64,000 bases of DNA from Marthasterias glacialis. Lineage: Eukaryota > Echinodermata > Asteroidea > Forcipulatida > Asteriidae. The notes beneath the pieces were generated by a model. It made no database searches. It had not been told where the DNA came from and saw only the letters and a program-made list of their open reading frames with translations. This document shows, piece after piece, positions 36,341 through 47,767 of this stretch; the stretch's first letter is position 1, and the number at the start of each line of letters is the position of its first letter. The DNA lies in the NCBI GenBank assembly GCA_911728455.2, contig OU452227.1, forward strand, positions 22,631,414 to 22,695,413, read 5' to 3'. Position numbers and translations under genes: made by a program.

Positions 36341-37859
36341 TCCAGCATACCATTGGCACTTTTTATGGGGCTACCTTTGGGCATGAATGCGCAAAAGTTC
36401 CCCCATGAATTGTCCCCTTGAATTTAAAATTTTAAAGGTCAATAATAAGCATTTCAGCTACCAATTCCTCGAGAGGAATAATAAAAAAGGGAAATAAAGC
36501 CCAACGAACAACATGCTCATTAAAAAATCAAAAAATTCCCTCAGTTAGAACGTGGCAGTTGGGTATTGATATAAAGTCAAATTTTTCTTGAATAAATTTT
36601 AACTAACTAAAATTCAGAACTAAATGACCGTTTCCATTCTGCAATGAAATTGAAAACAGATTGATCATAATGAAACTTGACAACCTTTTTCCGGCTAACA
36701 CTATTCAACATGGAAAAATAATCGCCCCCGTGTGCGTTTTTGTGTACGAGGTTGACGCAATTTCGAAATTGCTGCTCAGTAAACTAATTCTTGTCTTATC
36801 ATGTATATCACTGAAAACAAAAACATCACAAACTTACCAAAATGATCTTCAGTTCTTGCGGTACAATCCTGTGTGTCCATGTCCTCCAAAAAAGCAATTT
36901 TGGACAGTTTCCAGTCGTCTGAAACTGAGAATTTTCCCCACGTGTAAAAAACGAAAGGCGCCATATTGCATTGACTGCATTTCACCCAAGTAAGTCATAA
37001 ATCAAATACATACGCCTGCACCAATTAAGTTGCTCAATTTTGTTGATTAATTTTTTATATTAATATTTTATTTTACTTCACTTTTTTAATTAAAAATGTT
37101 TGGCATTATCAATCTGGAAATTGCTGCCTATTTTAATTTGTTATATTCAGATAATATCAAAATGATTCTATCTGGCGTAGGGATAATTTCAGATTGGGAT
37201 ACGAACACTAGTTGAGGGAGAAACATTTTTCACTGAGGGAAATTTGTTATTTATTACACTTACAGGTTGAAGCCGAAGGTCGCCCGATCGCAATTTGTAA
37301 TCGTTTGAATAAGCTACTAAATAATTTTTGACAATATTTATGGATCTCAAATTACAAAAACAAAAGGTCGGGGACATTCCTCTTTTCTTAAAACTCAAAA
37401 GATTATTCCATTACAAAGTCAAAGGGGACGATTTGCAGATTTATTTAAGTATAGCCATTTTCGCAAATGTTTATGAAATTATTGAAATACGAATGACTTT
37501 ATAAACAGTTAGATTACATCATGCGGATCGAACTTTCAATGCAGGGTCAGGGCTGTAGAAAGAGGAAAACGCCATCGTTTCCTATCCCCCTCTTTGAGAA
37601 ATGTTTTATTCTGAACCTTGGTTTATGTTTTTAACCTGGGATTGATGCCGATGAAAAATGGCCGAGGATTGATGCCGATCACAAATCACACCGCACTTTT
37701 GTTGTTTTTGTTGACATCGTATCGAATGCGGGACGTAATCTCTGTTGGGTATTTAACTGTATACGTTGAAATCAAGACATTCAGAGTGAGTGCAACATTC
37801 AAAGTAACACTAACACTAACAGTTGGTCCAAGTAGAAGTAAGTAACATTTTGGTAATGA
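36341..37859. other. Non-coding stretch, nothing recognised
   Basis: A 110-codon open frame lies at 36661-36993, but it has no recognised domain, a base composition like its surroundings and no supporting paralogue. It is not called as a gene. Confidence 0.4.
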
Positions 37860-37938
37860 CTACTCCTAGAACTATGAGGTTCGTTCCGCTATCGTCTGAG
37901 ACGATAGCGGAACGAACCTCATATAGTTCTAGGAGTAG
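37860..37938. mobile_element. Perfect short hairpin element
   Basis: The whole segment is an inverted repeat: ctactcctagaactatgagg...ttcgttccgctatcgtct, returning with only a 2-bp insertion. Non-coding foldback element. Confidence 0.85.
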
Positions 37939-38287
37939 GTAATGACAACCCAATTGAATTCCCAAATGTCACTGTGCTGTGTGTGACTTTGGTTAGGTGC
38001 TGAGCACGGCATAGAAAGTGACACTTCTTTAGAAGGATATTTTTTGAGGAAACAGATACAAAGTCCCAAGTACCAAGCAATTGATCAAGTGATCAACAAA
38101 ATGAGTATAAACTAATCTGCTATAACAATTTGTATTTCTATGGAGTGTGACTAATCATGAGTGGGAATTCAATTGTCACTACTGGTCAACTTCAGTGTGA
38201 CTTGTGGTTAGCCCCATTCTTTAATGGCCAATCCACTCATGTATGGAGAAAGGTCATAACGATCCTGGATTCCTAATCCTAGATTCT

Positions 38288-38400
38288 AGACCCAGTAATA
38301 GCATGCAGTAACTGGGGCGCTGCACTCCTCTCTTTTTTTTTTAGATATTGACATTACCGGTCATATTTATAGTAGCGCCCCAGTGGTATGTGTAGCAACT
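38288..38400. mobile_element. Diverged copy of the agacccagtaactgg MITE
   Basis: Tagacccagtaatagcatgc leads into agtaactggggcgctgcact and a ttgacattaccggtcat centre, ending tagcgccccagt. A terminal fragment of the family (gtgccccagttactgggtca) is at 38638-38656. Confidence 0.65.
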
Positions 38401-38690
38401 GGGCCACAGAGTGGATTTAAAATGAATCTGTGATACTCTGTTCAAACAAACTGCCAAAGACTCAACAGAATTGCTGGAAAATGGACTATTAGTACTGGCT
38501 TCTCAGGTATCAAAGATGAAATAAAATGCATTTAATTGTACTCATGATCATTTTCTGTCCTCCAAATCGATGATTTTTTAGGCCCACTAAAAATGCAGCC
38601 ATTCTGCGTTTTACTACTATGTCACATGACATTAAGGTGCCCCAGTTACTGGGTCAACCTTGATTCCATGAGCAGCGTATCATGGCTGAG

Positions 38691-38842
38691 CGGTCAATAG
38701 ATCAAGCGCTTCGGACTCGAGGTTTGGGGTTTCTGATCAGAGATTGTGGGTTTGGCTTGAACCTACACTCTAGCTGCTGATCAGAAAACACCTGACCTTG
38801 AGGCTGGTGCGGCGATGCGCTTGACCGCTCGGCCACAACATG
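38691..38842. repeat. Foldback with tRNA-like arms
   Basis: The left arm catggctgagcggtcaa...caagcgct faces gcgcttgaccgctcggccac...aacatg, with a nested ttctgatcag / ctgatcagaa pair. The arms resemble tRNA-Leu or tRNA-Ser A-box regions (ctgagcggtcaa), as if two SINE heads had joined head to head. Confidence 0.65.
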
Positions 38843-38867
38843 CCACATGGAATCTAGGAATAGACCT

Positions 38868-38945
38868 AGCCTAGACTCAGTAACTGGGGCGCTTTACTTC
38901 TTTTTTGAAATTTTGACTTAGATGGTCGTACTAGCACCCCAGGGA
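38868..38945. mobile_element. Half copy of the agacccagtaactgg MITE
   Basis: It starts ctagactcagtaactggggc and runs through ttttttgaaattttgactta to a tcgtactagcacccc end. Confidence 0.6.
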
Positions 38946-39109
38946 AGCATGGGGGTATTCCCTGTGATGAACCCCAGGTTCCCAAATTTTGCATGGTCAG
39001 TTTTGCATCATGGACAGTTATTGTTATAATGGAAGCTAACAATTTTAACATTTTAAGTTTAAAGCAGGACATAAATGTTGCTTTTGATTTTGTTTTACAA
39101 GTGCATTAG

Positions 39110-41132
39110 ATTTGTGTCAGCAAAACTCTGTAGATGACACACTTACAAGGTCTTCAACCTTGCATGATGTCAAAGACAGTCTTGTGATCGACATGCAGTC
39201 TTGCAGCAACTGCGATATCACCTGGTGGGATGTAAAAGACAGAGTTGATGTGTTTAAGTTTTTGGAAGTGAGTACCAGACAAAGTAAGTTCAGTCAAAAG
39301 TCCATGTCCCAGCCAAGCAAATACAGAGTTAGCCACTTGTTCTCCTAAAGGGAGAAATACCCAATGTTTACAAATAATGAACATTTTTCTTGATATTTCT
39401 ACAGCTGATTACTCTGCATCTCCAACGTCTGTGATTGGCGCATTGCTTCGTAATCTCAAGATCAACGTCCGTGATCTATCCAGGGACAAGGAGGAGGACC
39501 TGAGGAAGCTCTACCATTGCTGGTGGTCCAGGCCTCTCCCAGAGGACAAACCTTACAAGAGATTGCTCTGCTTTGAAACAAAAACGTAAGGGTGCATCCT
39601 TAGTGTTACTGATTTTATAGAATATCTACTCTACAGTCAAACATTTAGTTCAATTCATTGGAGGACTTCAAGAGGCTAGGTGGAAGAAGATAACGCTTTT
39701 AGTTATACACCTGTAGTTCTGAGCATGTGCACATTTTGCAGATAATGGATTTAACTGGTAACAGTCAGTTCCTCTCTGCATTCTCAAAATTGACCATTGA
39801 AGAGACATTGGATCATGCCAAATCAGGGAAGGACTTTCATGCCCAATTACCCCTTCTACTGTCTGATTAAATATCATCCACATGGTTTTGATTGATAGAG
39901 GAATTTGGCAGTCTGATAACACGAGTGCATCTACACATACAGTACACAGAAAGTTCTGTTTACAGTTGTACCTCAATACACAACCCCTGCGGTTGAATAC
40001 TTTCAGAAGGTTGGACAACTTGCTGGAAAAAAAATGTTGACAAGAGTAGGAGGGTTAATAATATAATACAAGGCATCTTATATAAGGCAGCTCTTTCTAA
40101 AAATGTAAAAAACTTAAAAATAAAAACAGTCACTTGTGCACACAATAAGAGACTTTTGAAAATATTATGTAACAGCAGATTTATCAGGTGAATTCATTGT
40201 TCTCAGAAGTGTAAACATTCAGAAGTATGTAAACAATGGAAAAATACCTGGTGAGTCTTCTGCCATCTAGTGTCAAAAGGTCTCCCAATGATACTGCCAC
40301 TGGCATCTGAGGATTACAAACAATACTATCAAAAACCTCTGTACTGAAGGCATGCCTCCTCTGTACTTAGTGTTCAGATCTCACAGTCAGAACTGATTTA
40401 GTTGAGAATACAAGTAATTTATCAATTTTCTATTGAACAGATTTGGGTCACGGCGCCCGCAGGAGTTGATCAGTGATGTTTTCAGATGCCTGGTACCCAT
40501 ACTAAACAACCAGGACAGCACAGTGATCACTCCATTGTTGAACACAGGGAACCAGGTGAGTGGGACACCTTCAAGTGTGACTGATCAATTTTACATTTTA
40601 TCTCCAAGCAAACTTAAATCCTCGATTCTGATTGGTCGATCCATAGGAAAAAGAGTGTGATACAAGGTTATATTGCACTGCCCGTATCACATCCTGTTTG
40701 TTATGCTCTGTTCTAACTCCCATCTGCAGAATCCTGTTGTAAATTCAAAAGAGTTTTGATGGGGTGGGTTGGGGGTTAGAGACTGTGTACAAAAAAGTGT
40801 TAAAATGTTGCTGTTTCTAGCGTAGAATTCAACAGAGGAAACTCAAAATTGGGAGAAGCAACTGGAAATAACTAGCACGCACTCAAGTTGATTATGCTGT
40901 TTGGATGTTTTGGCAGGGTTATGGGAGAGCCATCATGCTGAAGGGAATGGTAGAAGCGGCAGTGAATTGGATGAAAGCTGGGCTTCCTCTCGGTAAGCTC
41001 ATGATAGTTCTGTACTGCCGTGGTGATAATGACACTGAGCTGGAGAAATCTGGGGCTCAGCAGTTCAGTCGTGTCTTTGAGCAGTTTGCTGATTTAAAAG
41101 ATCAGTACATGATGAAGGACTTGACACCAAAG
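39110..41132 (+). pseudogene. Gene B exons 1-4: eroded macro-like region
   Basis: Exons 2-4 are well kept: KRLLCFE, VFRCLVPIL, TVITPLLNTG and GYGRAIMLKGMVEAAVNWM followed by LMIVLY. Exon 4 keeps a Gly-Tyr-Gly like classical macro domains. Exon 1 compared with gene A has about 13 nt missing around the start ATG, 21 nt missing (the strand before GDIT), and about 7 nt missing before the donor. The homologous donor at 39268 gives phase 0 and breaks the frame; a second donor at 39284 (aaagtaag) restores phase 1. Its frame is open back to the acceptor side without an ATG. Confidence 0.65.
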
Positions 41133-42621
41133 GTACACCTTCAAGATCTTGTTGTTGCTCCCGCTGTAGCTTCTTCTTGTGAACTTTGAGATTCCAAATT
41201 TGTTATTCAATGATGTATATGCAAGTAATGCATCTGCAAGCTGCAAAAGTTTACCTTTGGTTTTTTGTTGGAAATGAGGTATGGAATTAAGACCTGCATT
41301 GGCCACTCCTTTATTCATAGAATATTATATGAAATCAGTTTATCATGAAACAAGATACAGTGTTTTTGCTATCAGAGTTTTCTATAAATACAACAGCATT
41401 GTCTAAATGCTTTTTGTGGTTTTTGTTTTTACTTTTTGTGATACATTTATACCAGGCTTGATTTTTAAATTACTCTCTCCACTAGACCACAGTAGCTCCG
41501 CACTTTTACTGATAAAAAATTTACAACCTGAAATATTTCTTTCTCTTGCATGCTGAAATTGACGAAGACAGATAGTTTAACAGTAGGCATCGTTTTTGCT
41601 AAAAAGTAACCTTTAATAATGAATCTTTTATTTGATTTTCCCCTCCCACCAAGTAATAATTTTACGCTTAATATATTTGTAACTGTTTTAAATCTTCTAT
41701 ACAAATTTCTTCACACTTGTTACATGCAAAGTTTTAAGTGATTAAGAAATATGAAGATAAAGTAAAGACAATTAGCCTATGAACATTTACGAAATTTGAA
41801 AACTTTATGAAGCCCTTTTAGGTGTATTGAAAGGAAAACAAAATTCTTGTCATGTCAAATGCGTTGTCAGATATGTTTATAAGATGTAAAGCCATCAATG
41901 AAGCAATAATAAATTTTTTAGCCCAAATTTTGACCTTGACCTATGACCTTTAACTTGTGAATTTTGATTCTCATGAGGTCATGTCTGAATTGATAGCTTC
42001 ATCTGTGAGTATGGCCAGATCGCTTGAGAGGCCAATTTCTCAATGTTATTACTGCAGCCAACAGCCATGGCATAGCTGTAGCCAAAGTCACTTGATTTGG
42101 ACATTGCCTATCACTATTGCCTTTTTGAAAATGCTTTTGTGGGACTGTTGTATTAATTCCAGTCCAGTTTTTCTTTTAGCCTTTGGGCCTGATTTCGTAA
42201 AGAGGCTTGAACAGAAAATTTTGTTTGACATATTTCTGCTCACTGTAAATAAAGTAAGATCCGAACCATTACGCATGACAAGTTATTTTGACTGTTCGCC
42301 AGATTTTTTTTGTTTATGCTTGGATCAGTAAGATCATTAAATACTCTAAAAGGACTACTAAATAAAACTTTTCCTATTTTTTTTTTCATGGATAAAATAT
42401 CATGCCTGAAAAGAGAGGAAAGCTTAGCAACTTCTCACGGGAAAAAAAACAAACAAGTTTGGGAAACTGTTCATCGCTTGACCCAAAAGCCAATAATACT
42501 GTATAAACTCAATCACTCATAATGAGAGGAACAATTAAATTGCTCCCAAAACAGTCCTATATCTTTTTAGCTTTTTTTATTTATTTAGTTATCCCAAATC
42601 TCTCATTGTACGGTTTTATAG

Positions 42622-43255
42622 GAAGTTACAATCAATTTTGATGTCTACCTGTCCTTCAGCAAAGTTGACACTGATATTGTCTCAGTCATCACAGACAAGC
42701 TTCACTCGAAGAAGTCCGACATCCGCATCTTTGACAGCAGCCAGAAGATGATCTCTGAGGAGGTCTGGCAGGAGGACATGTATGATGTGATGATGCAAAG
42801 TGCCAGAGTCATCACAGGTCAGCAAGCCATGGGTTTGATTTTCCTAAAAGGATGCTGGACCATAATCATTTGGTCTGGCCATTCAATACAAGAACTATTG
42901 ATGTGCATTACATACAGCCAGGGGTTAAAAAAATTACATAATTTGCTCCATGTTAGACTTGGTTGATTTTGGCTGTGGCTATTCACTGTAATCATAGAAC
43001 AAGTCCTTGCTCTATGCTGTAATCTATCAATAGCCACAGTCAAAGCCGTCCGGAAGGACATGGCTTTAAACCTAATGTGTTTGATTACTTTGCAGTGCTG
43101 ACCCCGAGTTACCTTCAATGCACATCTTGCATAGAGCAGTACAACATCGCCCTCTGCTGTTCAAGAAAGGCAAATAGGAACATGCTGGCACCGTTCTATG
43201 TAAAAGAGAGTAACCTGCCTACTTACATGACCCAAGTGCAATATGTGGACTGCAG
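42622..43255 (+). pseudogene. Gene B exons 5-6: TIR domain 1
   Basis: The reading frame is intact. FDVYLSFSKVD is box 1, then SDIRIFDSSQ, EEVWQEDMYD, and in exon 6 VLTPSYLQC and CIEQYNIALCC, PTYMTQVQYVDCR. The catalytic-Glu position is Gln (CIEQY), agreeing with gene A that TIR1 is non-catalytic. Borders are GT-AG. Confidence 0.8.
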
Positions 43256-43706
43256 GTAATAGAAGTTTGATCCCCAATATATTTACTTTTAAAAATGAGC
43301 TCATCAATCCATTTATTTTTTGTTCATTACAACAAGACAGTGGCATTTACAAACATTAGTGAAAGGTGAGAGGGGGGTCATAAAAAAGTGAGGCAGGCCA
43401 CCCCATCTTTGAATGGGTTGAGGGAATAGTGAAGTTGTTTTGGTAACCAGGGAAAGTACAACCAGTTTAGAAAATGTCAACTAGAAAATGATGGATAAGA
43501 GGGAAACAAACCTTTTTTAAAGAAAGAGTGCTGTGTACAGAAAAGGCAAATTTTGTGCTGTGTCCTCTGCAAGAGTTTGGAGGTAACTTTTGGGAGCTTT
43601 ATCCTGGGCTAAAAAACTGGCTGAAACTTATCATTCTGAATATGCACACATTGCCAGTCATAAAATGTTGGAGACGAAATGTTAATCGAAATTTTGTTGT
43701 TGACAG

Positions 43707-45715
43707 GACCAGTAGTGTCGAACGCATCGGCGATGCATGCCACCAGATTGTTTTGTCCTTCAGTGTCACCCTGAAGGCTAAACCTTTGATGGATCCCACC
43801 ATCCAGTACGATATCTTCATCTCCTACTCTCACTGTGACTCAGAGAGGGCAAATCACATCATGAAGTACTTGAAGGCACTCAACCCAGACCTTAGACTCT
43901 TCTTTGATATACAGGAATTGAAAACAGGTAGGTGAATGTATAAACATGTAGGTTTTGGTTCATCGAAAGTAACTATATGTTAATAATGACAGTGTTGATG
44001 GGTAAGTTTGAGATTCACTTTCAGGAAATAGCTGATTTTTAAGAGGGATCCAGTTCACTAAAACTGTTTTTGGCTTTGATCAAACTCACTTTTGGCCTGA
44101 CAAGAAATTTCATCTCTGTATTTTGCCTATCTCAAGGAGGCCTAGTAAAAGTATCTGTTATTCAGAAAGTGAAAACAGTGGTATTTATCTGACATGTTCA
44201 TTCTGCACACACAGACACTGTATACACATAAAAGACCTTATGCTTTGAGGTCATCACACCACCATCTTAGAAGTGAAATGATGATGCAACAATGGAAAAC
44301 GCACATTTATGTACGCGCAGTGCACAGGATGGGCCAATGAGCAGCCTTCTCTTGACCTCTAGCCGAGGGCGCCCTACTCAAATGACGTCAAGTGCATAAG
44401 GTCTATTGTAAAATCAAGCATAGATTAGACAAGTGTTCTTCTGTGTTATGGTGCGCTTGACTTAATCCCCTGCTCGTTTTGTGTTAATTAATGTACAAAT
44501 GCTCGCAAGTTTGTAATCGATTTAAATGCCTGTGTGGAAGAGGCTGCTAGGTTCAATTTGAAGGACAGACAACCACAATTTTGCATTTAATTTACACCTT
44601 CTCCAAGTAGGTGAATCAATTTGAAATAGTCTTGGTGCAAGACTTTATTATGTGGTTTCTTGTTACATGACAACCGTGCTTACATCACTCACCGATAGGG
44701 AGGAGGGAGGGTGGTTCTTTTGGAACTGGTCAGTTTCGTGTCTGAATGAGTAGTGCTCACAGCGGCTGTCTTGTTGAATGGAAGACAAGAACAGTCTTGC
44801 ATCAAGACTAGAGTTCGAGCTGTATTAAAGTAAATTTGATTTTTGTATTCCTAACACTAGGTAGTGCATGGCAGCGTACATTGTATCATTCCATAGATGG
44901 TTCCCGTGTCATGTTGGCCTTGATATCTAATAAATACTTGAGTTCAGCGGTGTGTCAAGAGGAGTACAACTTAGCTTTGGCCAAACATTGCTCTGAGGTA
45001 AGTAAAGCTGAAAGGGTCATGCAGTGGTCATAATGATGATAATGCACCATTACAGGGCCAAATGTCTCTGAACTTAAACAAGCGATCATAAAGCTCAGTA
45101 TTTGATTGTCTACCAAAGTCAAGAAACGTCAATTGCACGTTTAGTAATTGAAACATGAGGAACAAACTTGTGCAAACATAATTTTGGGTATCATTTTGGG
45201 CTATAAACCACAGATTATTACTTGCAATGGTCTTGGCCTGAATTTCAATCTGCCAATTTGACCTCCAGGTTCTGATCTTATTTCCAGTCTCTGATAGGAG
45301 AACACTACACTATCAGCTTTACCAATTCTATATGTTGCTTTTAAAGTGAAACAACTTTTTAAAACCTCTTTTGGGGAAAACTTCATCAAAATGAATGATA
45401 AGAGAGACTATGCATAGACAAATTTTTTTTTATTGTTCTTCAGTATATCAAATAATTATATTACTTATGATTATAAATGAACTTAAATGAAATTTTTGTT
45501 GTTGTTTTGTGGGTCAGTCTTCTACCCTCAAGTTGATCCCTCTGTGCCTTGAAGACATCTTTGGGGTGACTCCAGAATTCACCAAGGTCAAGATGGTGAA
45601 TGCTAAAGGTGAAAAATTCCATCAGGCAGTAGACTCCATCTGTTCTGCAGTCGTTGATTGGCTGGCTGGGAAGGAGGTTGACTCTGACATGAAGGCTGTG
45701 TTTGACAAAACTGAG
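43707..45715 (+). pseudogene. Gene B exons 7-9: TIR domain 2
   Basis: The reading frame is intact. YDIFISYSHCDSERAN, LRLFFDIQELKTG, AWQRTLYHSIDGSR, VMLALISN and CQEEYNLALAKHCSE are visible, with Glu at the catalytic position, and exon 9 has LIPLCLEDIF and VKMVNA. It is the best conserved part between the two genes, which hints at selection on TIR2. Confidence 0.82.
44236..44407. mobile_element. Second atagacctt MITE, in intron 7 of gene B
   Basis: Inverted relative to 31509-31687: it starts gaccttatgctttgaggtca and ends gacgtcaagtgcataaggtc plus tatt, with the shared gagggcgccct block. Confidence 0.7.
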
Positions 45716-46381
45716 GTGGGTTTTGACTGTCGTTATGGCCACCAAGTTGTGTCAATGGATTGGAATTCATCTACATGTATTAATACCCACTTCTTTACAA
45801 GTACCAATCAACCTGAGAGATGTTGTCATGTAAAGTACTGTCACTATTAATGTATTTGTTTTTAAAACAGATTAAGATCATTCATAGGATATTATTATAC
45901 AATATTTTTACAGAAAAGGCAGCACTCACTTTGGTAAAACTTGTGAAGGTTTGTGTTTATTGAATAATCATTAAAGACCTACAGGATTGAGATGAATGCA
46001 GTACATTCTTCCTCTCTGAGAAGCAATTGGATGCCAGCATCTTGGTCATGGGTCCTGTTTGCAATAGCAATAATGAGCCCAGATTCTCATGATATCAAAA
46101 CGGGGTCAGACTATTTACCCTTAGTTAGGCTTTGTCCAAATTTGTGGCTACAGCTACGACTGTGTAGCTAAGGATGTCATATACTTCAACACATGATGAT
46201 GCGGTGATCCAGCCGCAACCATAGCCATAGCAACCAATTCAGACACGGCCAAACATCGCTTTGAATCGAGGGAAAAGACAAGATGAGCACAGGAAAGAAT
46301 ATCTAGGCAGGGTACTTTAAACAATTTCTGATGATATAAAACAAAGAGCTTAAAATTTGTTTTTGACTTCATTCAAACCAG

Positions 46382-47037
46382 GACTTGACAGTTGATGTAG
46401 ACACAGTTCTGGAAAGTGTACGGCGTCTTCGTTTCCAAGAGAAGTATGGTGATAAGGAGAATTTGATTAAGACAGAGCTGAAATTTCCAAAGCATCTTCC
46501 TGACTCTTTGCCAAACAGCCCTGAGATGGCTAGTGATAACGAGGACGAAGCAAGTAAGTGCGATGTCGCATTCAGCTACACTGAGGAGGATAAAAAGTAT
46601 GCCATCTACCTCGCTGAGATGCTTGGTGAAGTTTCCGGTCTTGTGGTCAACATGCACCCATCGTCAGACCTTGAACGACTCTCTCTAATTGATTAAGCCA
46701 AACACATCATCGCCATCCTATCCCCACATTACATTGACTCACTGGAGAAATGTGAAGAGTTCAACATAGCACTGTCCCGTCAGCGAATGGTTACCAGACG
46801 GATTTTATTTCCTGTGCAAGTCCATGTTCTCCCACAGCGACCCACATACTTTCGACTTGTGCCTTCCGATTTCAATTCAGCAGACAAAATGTGGCCCGAG
46901 TTGTGCAATTCACACGTGAAGACGATCGGCCCAACGTTAGATGTGCTTGCATCACACAAGAATGACATTGCTGAACCTACAAAGTTTGCTCTTCATGTTG
47001 CAGCTCTGAAGATACTAGAGGAAATTAAGACACAGAG
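46382..47037 (+). pseudogene. Gene B exon 10: TIR domain 3 with in-frame stop
   Basis: CDVAFSYTEEDKKYA is box 1, and the domain continues to ERLSLID, where TAA (46694-46696) interrupts. After it the frame goes on unchanged: HIIAILSPHYIDS, CEEFNIALSRQR and RPTYFRLVPSDFN, to a gt donor at 47038. A single codon change separates it from an open exon, so the break is recent or the base call uncertain. Confidence 0.85.
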
Positions 47038-47767
47038 GTAGTTCATCCTGTTTCCTTATTCACATTTAACCCTCCTACTGTTTGACCATTCAAAATCATC
47101 CAACTGTGGTTTTTAAATGATGCCAGCCGGCATTGTGATATCATGTGTGAATGCGTCAATTACCCACACTAGGTTTTTGCTACTACCAGCTCCAAAGCTG
47201 GCATTTTTATGTGTGTAAATTTACCATAAAATCACTTATTTCATCGATCAAGAACAGTTCTTATAGCTAAATGAATATACTTTTGTCTAGACCTTCACCC
47301 TCTACAAAACATATGCAAAAAAGCAAGTCCAAAGATTTATATTTTCTTGCGTAAACCCTAAAGAAGCTCAGTGCATTTCCTATGGGCTTCTGATAATCAG
47401 TGGAGCCAAACTGTTTAGAGTGGGCATGGTTTACATCACAAATCAAAAGTGTTTTCTGTAGATTGATAGAAAATATTTCTTTTTCCTTTTCAGGTTGAAT
47501 TGTGACTCATCAGTTGGTGTCAAACACTCGTCGACTCTAACAAATATAATGAAAATCAAGGGACAAATGGACAAGGCTTTTGAGACTAGCAGTACAGTTT
47601 AATCACCTACTGATAATGCTGTTCAGAATGAGCCAGAGCCATGTGAACCGGCTTCTGAGGGGAGTTTAAGCCAGCAAGGTAAAGTAGCTGAAACCAGTTC
47701 AAACCAGTCGACTGGACAAACACAAAATAATCAAAGAAAGGGTAGCGTCTCGTTCCTTATTGTATAA

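Larger units (their letters stand above)
39110..47767 (+). pseudogene. Gene B: broken tandem paralogue of gene A
   Basis: Exons by homology to gene A: about 39110-39267 (or 39283), 39405-39585, 40441-40555, 40917-41132, 42622-42817, 43096-43255, 43707-43927, 44861-44997, 45518-45715, 46382-47037, 47494-47602 or beyond. Exons 3, 8 and 9 have exactly the gene A lengths (115, 137, 198), and all phases match. Breaks: exon 1 lacks the gene A start in frame and about 7 codons including the macro GD step; TAA at 46694-46696 lies inside TIR3; TAA at 47600-47602 is in the tail, after which the same frame stays open for 54 codons to TAA at 47765. It could still make a macro-TIR1-TIR2 protein if exon 1 has another start. 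Whether the stops are polymorphic or sequence errors is unknown. Confidence 0.8.

Noticed and set aside
36661..36993. 110-codon open frame as a gene
   Set aside because: No paralogue, domain, splice support or codon signal; surrounded by repeats.
9326..47767. Genes A and B as one giant gene
   Set aside because: Gene A ends in a clean terminal exon with TAA, and gene B restarts with the macro-like exon 1 preceded by the same flank, which fits tandem duplication.
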